Shown one piece after another: positions 47,249-55,415 of a DNA stretch of 64,000 nt (the first letter of the stretch is position 1; the number at the start of each line of letters is the position of its first letter). The translations under genes were made by a program, and so were the position numbers. The notes under the pieces are model-generated. The model ran no database searches, was not told the DNA's origin, and saw only the letters and a list, made by a program, of their open reading frames with translations. The stretch comes from Dactylosporangium siamense (GTDB lineage: Bacteria; Actinomycetota; Actinomycetes; Mycobacteriales; Micromonosporaceae). The DNA lies in assembly GCF_016862795.1 (NCBI RefSeq), contig NZ_BONQ01000106.1, forward strand, positions 44,061 through 108,060. The letters are read 5' to 3'.

Positions 47249-48010
47249 TCAGTACCGGGTGTACTGGACCCGGTCGTAGAAGGCGGTCAGCTTGGTGCCC
47301 GGATACGTGAACGGCTGCAGCCAGCCGTCGACGCCGATGCCGGGCCAGAGGTTCATCATGAGGCGTTGCGGGTGGGTGGGCAGCGGCCCGCGCGACCCGG
47401 TCTCCTGGTGGACGAGCCTGCCGTCGACGAACCAATTGATGGTGCCACCGTTCCACCACTCGAAGGCGTAGGAGTGGTAGTCCGCCGAGGCGTCGAAGCC
47501 CAGGTTGATGACGGTCTCGTGGCCGCCGACGCCGCCGGTGAAGTAGTTGGTCTGCAGCTGCGTGGTGTTCTTGCCCAGGATCTCCACGTCGATCTCGTCC
47601 CAGGGCTGGCCGTCGCTGGGCCCGGTGTAGGTGAAGAACGAGGTCACGGTGCCGGGGTTCTTGACGGCCTTCAGGCGCGCCTCGAAGCGGCCGTACGTGT
47701 AGAGGTCGGTCGTGCGGAGCTCGCCGGCGGCGTACGGCTTGCCTGAGCAGCCGCCCGGGCAGGACTCGGTGTCCAGGTTGATGCCCATGACGCCGCCGTT
47801 GAACCAGACGTGGTCGGCGCGCCAGCCGGCGTTGAACATGCTGCCGTTGCTGTAGCCGTCGGCCTTGTACCAGCGACCGGTGTCGAACGTGTCGAAGTTG
47901 TCGACGAAGCCGGCGCCGATGGCCGCCTCCGCCCGGTGCACACCGGTGCCGACCAGCGTGGCGACGAGGCCGAGCGTGGCGATGAGCAGTGCGATCGGGG
48001 TTTTCTGCAC
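47249..48010 (-). CDS. Secreted GH16 lichenase-type beta-glucanase
   Basis: A 253-residue exported GH16 enzyme. The signal peptide ends RAEA-A near residue 29. The catalytic motif DEIDVEILG gives Glu139 (nucleophile), Asp141 and Glu143 (acid/base). RFEARLKAVKNPGTVTSFFTYTG and the WFVDGRLVHQE strand match bacterial 1,3-1,4-beta-glucanases (lichenases); laminarinase activity cannot be excluded. The GTG start at 48010 is preceded by TGGAGA at good spacing, whereas longer frames would run through the operator. It faces the GH26 gene divergently, sharing the operator region. Confidence 0.85.
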   Translation of the reverse strand: MQKTPIALLIATLGLVATLVGTGVHRAEAAIGAGFVDNFDTFDTGRWYKADGYSNGSMFNAGWRADHVWFNGGVMGINLDTESCPGGCSGKPYAAGELRTTDLYTYGRFEARLKAVKNPGTVTSFFTYTGPSDGQPWDEIDVEILGKNTTQLQTNYFTGGVGGHETVINLGFDASADYHSYAFEWWNGGTINWFVDGRLVHQETGSRGPLPTHPQRLMMNLWPGIGVDGWLQPFTYPGTKLTAFYDRVQYTRY

Positions 48011-48054
48011 TGGCGTCTCCAGTTCTTGGGGATTGGCGGATCCCTTGAGCACCA

Positions 48055-48074
48055 GACTGGAAGCGCTTCCAGTC
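48055..48074. promoter_or_regulatory. LacI-type operator, perfect palindrome
   Basis: The core tggaagcgcttcca, extended by gac/gtc, makes a 20-base perfect palindrome with the central CG of LacI/CebR-type operators. It lies 45 bases upstream of the GH16 start codon. Confidence 0.85.
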
Positions 48075-48156
48075 GGCGCTATGCGCATCGTGTGCCCATT
48101 TCCGGTTCTTGTCAAACAGGTCTTTACGTCGACAGGTCTGGATGGGTACCTTCCGA

Positions 48157-48174
48157 ACTGGAAGCGCTACCAGT
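48157..48174. promoter_or_regulatory. Second LacI-type operator, one mismatch
   Basis: The sequence actggaagcgctaccagt is the same palindrome with a single t-to-a change. It ends just before the GGAGG ribosome site of the GH26 gene, so bound repressor would block its promoter or early transcript. Confidence 0.85.
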
Positions 48175-48185
48175 CTGGAGGCACC

Positions 48186-49193
48186 ATGCGGAGACGCACA
48201 CTGCTGGGCACGTTGGCGGCCGCCGCCGTGGCACCGGCGGTATCCGGTACACCCGCCGAAGCCGCGACACCGAACCGCTACCTGGGCATGTTCCGGGAGG
48301 AGGACCCCAGCGTCGCCGCCGCCAACGTCAGGCACCTGTACGGCGTCACCCCCGCCAGCGTGATGTGGTTCGACAGCTGGGCCAGCGGCCGCCCCTTCCC
48401 GGTGGACGAGGCCAGGACGCTGTGGCGGCACGGCATCATGCCGCACTACACCTGGGAACCCTGGGACACCGCCCTCGGCCCCAACGACCCCGCCCAGATC
48501 CATCTGCAGGACGTGATCGACGGCACCTGGGACGCCTACATCACCGCACGCGCCAGGGAGTTCGCCGCCGTGCGCCAGCCGATCCTGGTCCGCTGGGGCC
48601 ACGAGTTCAACGGCAACTGGTATCCGTGGGGCATCGCCAACAACAACGCCGACCCGTCCCTGTACGTGCGCGCCCACCGGCACGTCCACGACCGCGTGTC
48701 GGCCGCCGGCGCCCGGAACGTGCAGTGGGTGTGGGCCTACAACAACGGCTCGTCACCCGACACCCCGTACAACGACCCGGCCGCCGCCTACCCGGGCGAC
48801 CGGTACGTCGACTGGATCGGCATCGACGGCTACAACTGGGGCTTCGGCCCGTCCTGGGACCCGGCCGGCGACCACTGGACGACCTTCACCGCCACCATCG
48901 ACGCCGCCTACGCCAAGTCCCGTGCCATCGCCCCTCGCAAGCCGGTGATGCTCGGCGAGTTCGCGTCCACAGAGGACGGCGGCGACAAGGCCCAGTGGCT
49001 CAAGGACCTGGACACAGTCCTGCGCTCGGGCGCGTACCCGGATCTCAGGCTGCTCACGTACTTCGACCTGACCAAGGAGGAGGCCTGGTCGCCGAACTCG
49101 TCCCCGGCGGCGCTGGCCGCCTTCAAGACCTGGGTCCAGCGGTGGTACATGAACGGCCGAGGCCACGAACTGGCCCGCATCGCCCGTCCGTAG
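48186..49193 (+). CDS. Secreted GH26 endo-glycanase
   Basis: A 335-residue exported glycoside hydrolase of family 26. The signal has a Tat-like RRR start and ends AEA-A near residue 26. RWGHEFNGNWYPWG carries the acid/base Glu140 and VMLGEFAS the nucleophile Glu258. Members are beta-mannanases or beta-1,3-1,4-glucanases; pairing with a GH16 lichenase under one operator type favours mixed-linkage glucan. GGAGG lies five bases before the ATG. No binding module is attached. The hairpin after its stop probably terminates it. Confidence 0.85.
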   Translation: MRRRTLLGTLAAAAVAPAVSGTPAEAATPNRYLGMFREEDPSVAAANVRHLYGVTPASVMWFDSWASGRPFPVDEARTLWRHGIMPHYTWEPWDTALGPNDPAQIHLQDVIDGTWDAYITARAREFAAVRQPILVRWGHEFNGNWYPWGIANNNADPSLYVRAHRHVHDRVSAAGARNVQWVWAYNNGSSPDTPYNDPAAAYPGDRYVDWIGIDGYNWGFGPSWDPAGDHWTTFTATIDAAYAKSRAIAPRKPVMLGEFASTEDGGDKAQWLKDLDTVLRSGAYPDLRLLTYFDLTKEEAWSPNSSPAALAAFKTWVQRWYMNGRGHELARIARP

Positions 49194-49202
49194 CCCGATC
49201 GG

Positions 49203-49248
49203 CACCGGCCCACCCTGCCGGGGGCGGGCCCGCTACGGTGGGCCGGTG
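49203..49248 (+). terminator. Hairpin ending on the start codon of the next gene
   Basis: Twelve-base arms caccggcccacc (49203-49214) and ggtgggccggtg (49237-49248) pair perfectly. The right arm includes the GGTGGG ribosome-site candidate and the GTG start (49246-49248) of the EccC-like gene. It is either the GH26 terminator, a translation lock for the next gene, or both. Confidence 0.65.
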
Positions 49249-51780
49249 CGTGCCATTGAGGACCGTCTCGCGGACGCGCGGGAAGCGGTCGAGCGTCAAT
49301 ATCCGGTGGAGGCCGCGGTACGAGCAATCCACGAGCTGGGCGAGCTTGCCCTGCTGCCCGGCAGCGACCTGCTCGGCATCGCGCGGGCCCTCGTCGACGC
49401 TTCCGACCACGGGCCCGAACCGCTGGCGGCCGCCGCGCGCATTGCGCTGCAGGTCGTCACCAGTACCGTCCCCGCGCCGGCGGTCCAGGACGAGCGGGTG
49501 CGGTTCGAGGCGCTGCTCGGCCTCGGCGACCCGGGCGCCTTCGACCCCGCCTGGAGCTCGGTGGGCGACCGGCTTCGAGTGCCACTCGGGGTGGGCGAGG
49601 ACGGCAGCCCGGTCGTGATCGACTTCAAGGACGCCACGCACGCGCTGATCGTGGGCGCGACCGGCTCTGGGAAGTCCGAGCTGCTGCGGGCGATGATCCT
49701 CGCCCTCGCCGTCACGCATTCGCCCGAGGACGTCACCTTCGTCTTCGTCGACCATCACGGCGGCTCGACGTTCGCCCCGTTCGAGCGGCTGCCGCACACC
49801 GCGGCGATGATGACCGGGATCGGGTGGTCGCCGGACCTCCTCGACCGCTGCTTCGACACCATCGCCGGGGAGCTGTCCCGGCGGGCGTCGCCTGGTTGGA
49901 CCGGTCCCGCCCTGTTCATCGTCGTCGACGAGTTCACCGAACTGCTCACCAGCCGACCGGACGTGATCGACCTGTTCGTGCGGATCGGTCGAGTGGGCCG
50001 GTCGCTGGGCGTACACCAGGTGCTGGCGTCGCAACGGCTCGCGGAAGGCAGGCTGCGCGGCCTGGAAACCTACCTGTCGTCGCGGGTCGCGTTGCGCACG
50101 CTCAGCATACGGGAGAGCCGCGCCGTGATCGGTGTGCCGGACGCCTACGAGCTGCCCATGACGCCCGGGGTCGGCTACCTGGGGACCGGCTCGGACGCGC
50201 CGGTCCGGTTCCGTGCGCCGACCGCGTTCCACCGGTACTGGCCGCAGGCCGGCGCGGCGTGGCAGCGCGTCCTGCACGGCCTCGCCGCCTGGGGATCGCC
50301 GAACGTGGCGGAGGTGCTGGTCGACCGGATGCGTGCCGCCGCCCCGCCGGTGCGCCCGCTGTGGCTGCCGCCGCTGACGTCATCGCCGGCGCTCGGCGAG
50401 CTGCTTTCCGGCCCTGGGGTGCCGCTGGCGCGCGTCGACCGGCCCTTCGAGCGGCGGTACGACGTCCTCACCGTGCCGATCGACGACGGCAACATCGCCA
50501 TCGTGGGCGGTCCGCGCAGCGGCAAGTCGACCGCGCTGCATACCCTCGCGCTCGGGCTGGCGCAGACCCACACGCCGGCGGAACTGCAGCTGTGCGCCAT
50601 CGGTCGGGTCCTCGCCCCGCTGGCCGGCCTGCCGCACACCGCGGGCGTCGCCGACCGGGACCTGGTCCCGCGGCTCCTGGGCGAGCTGCACGCCCGCCTG
50701 GACCGCCCGCCCGCCGGCCGCGTGGTCCTGCTCGTCGACGACTGGGGCGCGGTGCACGACGACTTCGAGGACCTGCTGCTCGACCTCGCCCGGCGCGGAC
50801 CCGCCCACGGCATCCGCCTCGCCGTCACGGCCCGCCGCTGGGCGGAGCTGCGGCGCTCGATGCGGGACACCTGCACCACCCGGCTGGAACTGCGCCTGGG
50901 CGACCCCGCCGAGTCGGAGATCGACCGGCGGGCGGCCAGCCGGGTCCCGTACGACCTGCCCGGCCGCGGCCTCACCGCCGACGGCCTGCAGATGCTGGTG
51001 GCCCGGCCGCGGCTGACGTCAGACGGCGACCTGGACGCGGCGGTCGCGGCGATCCGGGCGGCCTGGCCGTTCTCGCCGGTGCCGGCCGTCTCGCCGCTGC
51101 CCGAACGGCTGTCACCTTTGGTGCTGCCCGAGCCGCGGCGGGGCCTGCTGCCGATCGGCGTCGAGCAGGTCACGCTGCGGCCCGTCGCGGTGGACTTCGC
51201 CGCCGACCCGCACCTGATCGTCCTGGGCGACGAGGGCTCCGGCAAGACGTCGTTCCTGCGCGGCCTGGCCCGCTCGATCGAGCGCGCGTACCGGCCGGAG
51301 GATGCCCGGATCGTCATCGTCGACTACCGCCGCGGCCTGCTCGGTGCCGTTGGTGAGCCGCATCTGATCGGGTACTGCACCAGCCCGCAGCGCGCCGGAG
51401 ACGTGATGCAGCAGGTGGTCGCCGCGTTCGAGGCACGGGTGCGCGGGCCCCAGCTGTTCGTGCTCGTCGACGACTACGACCTGGTCGCCGATGCCGTGCA
51501 CCCGCTGACGGAACTTCTGCCTCGCGCCGGTGTCCTCGGGCTGCACCTGGTGATCGCCCGCCGGGTCCGTGGTGCGGGGCGGGCGATGTCCGATCCGGTG
51601 CTGCGGTCGCTGCGCGAGTCGTCCACGCCGGGAATCCTGTTGTCCGGTCCCCGCGAGGAGGGCCAGGTGCTCGCCGGCACCACCCCCGAGCCCCTGCCAC
51701 CCGGCCGCGGCCGCCACGTGTCCCGCCGCGACGGCCGGCGCCTCATCCAGCTGGCGTGGCACCCGCCGGTCGTGGAGTGA
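49246..51780 (+). CDS. EccC-like triple FtsK/SpoIIIE ATPase, orphan
   Basis: 844 residues with three FtsK/SpoIIIE-type P-loop domains: GATGSGKSE (about 137-145; Walker B LFIVVDEF), GGPRSGKST (about 421-429; VVLLVDDWG) and GDEGSGKTS (about 661-669; LFVLVDDYDLV, a strand typical of the third EccC domain). EccC powers type VII secretion. Here the two N-terminal membrane helices are absent and replaced by a roughly 120-residue soluble segment, and no EccB/D/E, Esx or mycosin gene is nearby. It may therefore be an adaptor of a remote system or have a separate role. The GTG start lies inside a hairpin; GTG 49306 is a possible later start. Confidence 0.78.
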   Translation: MRAIEDRLADAREAVERQYPVEAAVRAIHELGELALLPGSDLLGIARALVDASDHGPEPLAAAARIALQVVTSTVPAPAVQDERVRFEALLGLGDPGAFDPAWSSVGDRLRVPLGVGEDGSPVVIDFKDATHALIVGATGSGKSELLRAMILALAVTHSPEDVTFVFVDHHGGSTFAPFERLPHTAAMMTGIGWSPDLLDRCFDTIAGELSRRASPGWTGPALFIVVDEFTELLTSRPDVIDLFVRIGRVGRSLGVHQVLASQRLAEGRLRGLETYLSSRVALRTLSIRESRAVIGVPDAYELPMTPGVGYLGTGSDAPVRFRAPTAFHRYWPQAGAAWQRVLHGLAAWGSPNVAEVLVDRMRAAAPPVRPLWLPPLTSSPALGELLSGPGVPLARVDRPFERRYDVLTVPIDDGNIAIVGGPRSGKSTALHTLALGLAQTHTPAELQLCAIGRVLAPLAGLPHTAGVADRDLVPRLLGELHARLDRPPAGRVVLLVDDWGAVHDDFEDLLLDLARRGPAHGIRLAVTARRWAELRRSMRDTCTTRLELRLGDPAESEIDRRAASRVPYDLPGRGLTADGLQMLVARPRLTSDGDLDAAVAAIRAAWPFSPVPAVSPLPERLSPLVLPEPRRGLLPIGVEQVTLRPVAVDFAADPHLIVLGDEGSGKTSFLRGLARSIERAYRPEDARIVIVDYRRGLLGAVGEPHLIGYCTSPQRAGDVMQQVVAAFEARVRGPQLFVLVDDYDLVADAVHPLTELLPRAGVLGLHLVIARRVRGAGRAMSDPVLRSLRESSTPGILLSGPREEGQVLAGTTPEPLPPGRGRHVSRRDGRRLIQLAWHPPVVE

Positions 51781-51798
51781 GGTCAGGCTGAACCTGGC

Positions 51799-52923
51799 TC
51801 ACCGCTCACTGTCCAGTATGGACACGGTGGCCGCGAGGGCGGTCAGGCCAGCCGGCAGGTCGGCCAGGTCGATCCACTCCTCCTCGGTGTGCTCGCCCTC
51901 GCCGGTGGTCACGCCGATGGCGAGCGCCGGCACTCCCGCCGCGTAGGCGGCGTTGGCGTCGGTGCTGGCAGCGACCAGCCGCACCGGCCGTCCCGCCTGT
52001 CGCAACGCGGCGGACGCGGCCCGGACCAGGGAAGCGTCGGACGGGATCTCACCGGCGGGCCGCCGTCCCAGGTCGGTGACGGTCACCTCGAGCCCGGCCG
52101 ACGCCGGATCCGCCCGCCAGGCCCGGATCGCGTCGTGCAGGGCGGTCTCCCGCGCCGCGAGGGTCTCCGGCCGCACCGCCCGCAGGTCGACGTCGAACCA
52201 GCACTCCCGGGCCCGCGCGTTGATCGCCTCGCCGCCGCCGATCCGTCCGATGTTGACGGACGTGTCCGGCAGGGGCGGCAGCCGCTTGAGTGCCTCCGCC
52301 GCCAGCACGATCGTGCCGTGCACGGCGCTCGGCGCGTCGGCCCGTTCCCAGGCGTGGCCGCCCGGCCCGCTCACCGTGATCCGGCACCGGGCCGAGCCGA
52401 CCCCACGGGTCGCGATCTTGTCGAGGTAGTTGCCCTCCACGGCGATGAACGCGCCGACGGGCACGGGCGGCCGGCGCAGCGCCTCCGTCGCGCCGGCCAG
52501 GTTGCCCAGGCCCTCCTCGCCGACGGTGGCCACCACCCAGACGGGCCGCCGGGTGCTCGCCGGCAGCAGCACGCCCAGCTCCGCGAGCGCCGCCACGGCC
52601 ACGGTGTTGTCGCCGACGCCGGGTCCGCACAGCCGGGTGCCGTCCCGGCGGGTCGCGTGGTCCATGTCGGCGCCGAAGACCGTGTCGAGGTGGGCCCCGA
52701 GGACGATCGCGGGACCCGTGCCCTCGCGGACCCGGCCCCACAGGTTGCCGACGGCGTCGGTGTGCACCTCGGCCAGGCCGTCGCCGCGCCACCACGCACC
52801 GACCACGGCGGCGCGGGCCTGCTCCTCGCCGGTGGGCGCGGGAATCACGGCGAGTTCCTCGGTGCGGGCGACCACCCGCGCAACTGACGACTCCACGCCC
52901 TTACCCCACCACAACGCGGTCAC
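51799..52923 (-). CDS. M20 family metallopeptidase
   Basis: A 374-residue M20/M28-type zinc peptidase or amidohydrolase. Metal-ligand motifs are LGAHLDTVFGAD (His/Asp), GPGVGDNTVAV (bridging Asp), TVGEEGLG (catalytic Glu pair) and GEGEHTEEEW (C-terminal His). The dimerisation domain insert, with GPGGHAWERADAPSAVHG, is intact. It probably trims small peptides or acylated amino acids in the cytosol; the substrate is unknown. GTG 52923 is chosen; another GTG nine codons later (VESSVARVV) is possible. It converges on the EccC-like gene with an 18-base gap. Confidence 0.85.
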   Translation of the reverse strand: MTALWWGKGVESSVARVVARTEELAVIPAPTGEEQARAAVVGAWWRGDGLAEVHTDAVGNLWGRVREGTGPAIVLGAHLDTVFGADMDHATRRDGTRLCGPGVGDNTVAVAALAELGVLLPASTRRPVWVVATVGEEGLGNLAGATEALRRPPVPVGAFIAVEGNYLDKIATRGVGSARCRITVSGPGGHAWERADAPSAVHGTIVLAAEALKRLPPLPDTSVNIGRIGGGEAINARARECWFDVDLRAVRPETLAARETALHDAIRAWRADPASAGLEVTVTDLGRRPAGEIPSDASLVRAASAALRQAGRPVRLVAASTDANAAYAAGVPALAIGVTTGEGEHTEEEWIDLADLPAGLTALAATVSILDSER

Positions 52924-52954
52924 GATCGCCCACCGGCCGGCTGGTCGGGAGGGG

Positions 52955-53752
52955 TCACGCGGGCCAGTTCAGGGTGGTCTCGACGGGTTTCGAAGCGGTC
53001 AGGTCGTGGCCGATGGCCTGGACCAGCAGGGTGGTGCGGGCGTCGGGGCGGGTGCCGCTCGTGGTGCGCCGGACGGACGGCAGGTAGTACCCGGTGCCGT
53101 TCGTGGTGCCGAGGTAGGTCAGCGTGGTGCCGTCCTGGCTCCGGCTGGACAGCCGGTACCGGTACGGCGGCCGGGTCGGTGCGGTCCAGCGCAGCAGGAC
53201 CTCGGCGGAGTTGCCCTGGATGTCGCTGCGCACGACGGTGAACGCCGTCGGTGCGGCCGGCGGCCCGGACTGGCCGGCGTCGAGGACGGCGAGCAGGCCG
53301 ACGTTCAGGTCGACGGGACGGGGGCCGGCGCCGGTCAGCCGCACCGCGAGAGCGATCTCCACGATCGGCCGGCCGGTGGCCGGGAGGTCGACGGTGGTGG
53401 TGCCCCAGCTCGAGAACGGCGTGGTGACGGTGGAGTACGTGAACTGGCTGCCCTCGTACCGGACGCCGATCTGGAGGGCGAACCCGTTCGGCTGGACGCT
53501 GCTGCGGCACGCGACGCGGATCTGCCGTCCGGTGCCGGCGGGCAGGTCGGTCTGGTAGAGCCGGATGAAGTTGTCGGCGCTGAGCGAGCCGTTGATCCGC
53601 AGGCTGGAGCCTCCCTGCCACGGGGTCGTGAAGTCCAGTCCGGCGGACGGGTCGTTCAAGGTCGCCGGTGACCAGTTGTGCAGGTCCTTCGGGAACCAGT
53701 GCGGCGACGTCGGCTGCAGGCGATGGGCCGTGGGGGTTCTGTCGTGATGCAT
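52955..53752 (-). CDS. Stand-alone beta-sandwich protein resembling the GH85 C-terminal region
   Basis: A 265-residue protein. The segment from DLHNWSPATLNDPSAGLDFTT through WQGGSSLRINGSL and IRLYQTDLPAG resembles the accessory beta-sandwich that follows the catalytic barrel in GH85 endo-beta-N-acetylglucosaminidases. The second half (about 165-265) looks like a fibronectin-type domain. The catalytic barrel and any signal peptide are absent. A strong GGGAGGA site precedes ATG 53752, arguing for a living gene rather than debris. It could be a truncated enzyme now reading from a new promoter, or a lectin-like protein. The assignment rests on pattern memory only. Confidence 0.5.
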   Translation of the reverse strand: MHHDRTPTAHRLQPTSPHWFPKDLHNWSPATLNDPSAGLDFTTPWQGGSSLRINGSLSADNFIRLYQTDLPAGTGRQIRVACRSSVQPNGFALQIGVRYEGSQFTYSTVTTPFSSWGTTTVDLPATGRPIVEIALAVRLTGAGPRPVDLNVGLLAVLDAGQSGPPAAPTAFTVVRSDIQGNSAEVLLRWTAPTRPPYRYRLSSRSQDGTTLTYLGTTNGTGYYLPSVRRTTSGTRPDARTTLLVQAIGHDLTASKPVETTLNWPA

Positions 53753-53853
53753 CGTTTCCTCCCTGCGTCGGGGTTCGCTGTCGCGTGACGGCAGGAGGAC
53801 GGGACCGGCCCGGGGCGCTGATACGTGCCGTCCGATAGCGGACACACCCGGGC

Positions 53854-54435
53854 TCAGGCGCGGCGGCCCATTCCGGTGAAGAGGGCGGCGAGGATCCGGT
53901 CGACGTACCCGTGGGTCAGGGGTTCCTGGGTGATCAGGAACTGGAAGTACAGCGGGCCGGACAGGATCGCCATGGCCAGGTCGAGGTCGAAGTCGGGGGA
54001 CAGCTGGCCCTGGTCGCGGGCGGCCCGCAGCCGGGCGACGGTCTTGTCCGCCTGCGGGGTGATGAAGCGCTCGTTGAGTGCGGCGGCGAGCTGCCGGTCG
54101 TGCTGGGCCTCGCCGACCAGGGCCTGGAACAGCGGTCCGAAGGGTGGCCCGGCGAGCAGGTCCACGGCGGCGTAGATCTGCGTGCGCAGGTCGGCGATGA
54201 CGTCGCCGGTGGCGGGGTAGTCCAGGCCGGGCTCGTGCAGTGACAGCAGCGAGTCGAGCAGCAGGGCGCCCTTGGAGGACCACCGGCGGTAGATGGTGTG
54301 CTTGCCCGCGCCGGTGCGGGCGGCGACCCCTTCGATGCTCAGCTTGGCGTAGCCGATCTCCTGACCAAGCTCCAGCGTGGCGCGCATGATGGCTTCGGTC
54401 CGGTCGGCCCCGCGACGGTGTGGGGTGGCGGTCAT
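53854..54435 (-). CDS. TetR family transcriptional regulator
   Basis: A 193-residue TetR regulator. The N-terminal helix-turn-helix (about 14-60) includes LSIEGVAARTGAGKHTIYRRWSSKGALLLD; the C-terminal half is a helical ligand domain of the TetR_C type. It is divergent from the Vat-like acetyltransferase gene, with two CGGCAC/GTGCCG operators in between, so it very likely represses itself and that gene. Confidence 0.9.
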   Translation of the reverse strand: MTATPHRRGADRTEAIMRATLELGQEIGYAKLSIEGVAARTGAGKHTIYRRWSSKGALLLDSLLSLHEPGLDYPATGDVIADLRTQIYAAVDLLAGPPFGPLFQALVGEAQHDRQLAAALNERFITPQADKTVARLRAARDQGQLSPDFDLDLAMAILSGPLYFQFLITQEPLTHGYVDRILAALFTGMGRRA

Positions 54436-54452
54436 GGCGTCACCTTATCGGT

Positions 54453-54466
54453 ACGGCACGTGCCGT
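54453..54466. promoter_or_regulatory. TetR operator 1, acggcacgtgccgt
   Basis: A perfect 14-base palindrome 17 bases before the TetR start codon. Confidence 0.75.
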
Positions 54467-54502
54467 TCTTGACAACCGATGACCGCTTCGACAGGATCGC
54501 AT

Positions 54503-54519
54503 CGGCACGGTCCGTGCCG
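54503..54519. promoter_or_regulatory. TetR operator 2, cggcacgg-t-ccgtgccg
   Basis: Eight-base perfect arms with a one-base spacer, 19 bases before the acetyltransferase start. It shares the CGGCAC/GTGCCG arms with operator 1 but with wider spacing. Confidence 0.75.
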
Positions 54520-54538
54520 TTATGGAAGGACGCGCCTC

Positions 54539-55186
54539 GTGATGCCCGACCCCACCGTGCTGCACCCGATGCCCGGCCAGCCGCGGGTGGTCCTGCTGAA
54601 ACCGCTGGTCACCTCGCCGCTGATCGAGGTGGGGGAGTTCTCCTACTACGACGACCCGGACGACCCGACCGCGTTCGAGACCCGCAACGTGCTGTACCAC
54701 TACGGGCCGGAGAAACTGGTCATCGGGAAGTTCTGCGCGCTGGGCGAGGGCGTGCGGTTCATCATGAACGGCGCCAACCACCGCATGGACGGCCCCTCGA
54801 CGTTCCCGTTCCCGATCATGGGCGGCGGCTGGGCCGAGCACTTCGACCTGATCACCGGCCTGCCGGGACGCGGGGACACGGTGCTGGGCAACGACGTCTG
54901 GCTCGGCTACCGGGCCATGGTGATGCCGGGCGTGCGCATCGGCCACGGAGCGATCGTCGCCTCCGGCGCCGTCGTGGTCGACGATGTCCCCGACTACGGC
55001 ATCGTCGGCGGCAACCCGGCCAGGCTCCTGCGGCGGCGACACAGCGACGCCGACATCGCCCGGCTCCTCGCCGTGGCCTGGTGGGACTGGCCACTGCCGC
55101 GCATCACCGAGCACGTCCGCACGATCATGTCCGGCAGCATCGACGACCTCGAGCGGTGCGCCGAGCAGTGGCTCGGTCGCCCGTAG
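54539..55186 (+). CDS. Vat/XAT-type hexapeptide acetyltransferase
   Basis: A 215-residue left-handed beta-helix acyltransferase of the xenobiotic acetyltransferase class, relatives of which inactivate streptogramin A or chloramphenicol. The characteristic loop MNGANHRMDGPSTFPFPIMG holds the catalytic His, and hexapeptide strands (IGKFCALGEGVRF, LGNDVWLGYRAMVMPGVRIGHGAIVASGAVV) with GGNPARLLRRR follow. AAGGA lies eight bases before GTG 54539; ATG 54542 is the alternative. Its TetR neighbour suggests drug-induced expression. Whether it gives resistance or acts on a native metabolite is unknown. Confidence 0.85.
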   Translation: MMPDPTVLHPMPGQPRVVLLKPLVTSPLIEVGEFSYYDDPDDPTAFETRNVLYHYGPEKLVIGKFCALGEGVRFIMNGANHRMDGPSTFPFPIMGGGWAEHFDLITGLPGRGDTVLGNDVWLGYRAMVMPGVRIGHGAIVASGAVVVDDVPDYGIVGGNPARLLRRRHSDADIARLLAVAWWDWPLPRITEHVRTIMSGSIDDLERCAEQWLGRP

Positions 55187-55199
55187 CCAGGAGCCGGGT

Positions 55200-55350
55200 T
55201 CAGCGGACGAGGACGTCGACGGTGGGCAGCGCGGCGTCGGCGGCGTGTGCCTCGACGATGCCGTCGCGTGCCCGCCGCTCCAACCCGCCGTCCTCGAGGT
55301 ACTTCGGTGAGCCCGAACGGCGACACCATCAGGTGGTCGAGGGCCACCGG
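55200..55350 (-). pseudogene. Vestigial C-terminal gene fragment with frameshift
   Basis: On the minus strand one frame reads ALDHLMVSPFGLTE; after a one-base shift another reads YLEDGGLERRARDGIVEAHAADAALP and then stops at 55200. Neither has a start. The first part faintly recalls LysR sensor domains; the match is weak. Confidence 0.3.
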
Positions 55351-55415
55351 CGCATGGTAGCCGTGGGACGGCCGTGCTCTAAGGTTCGAGGCGCCTGGGC
55401 GACGAGGAGACGACG

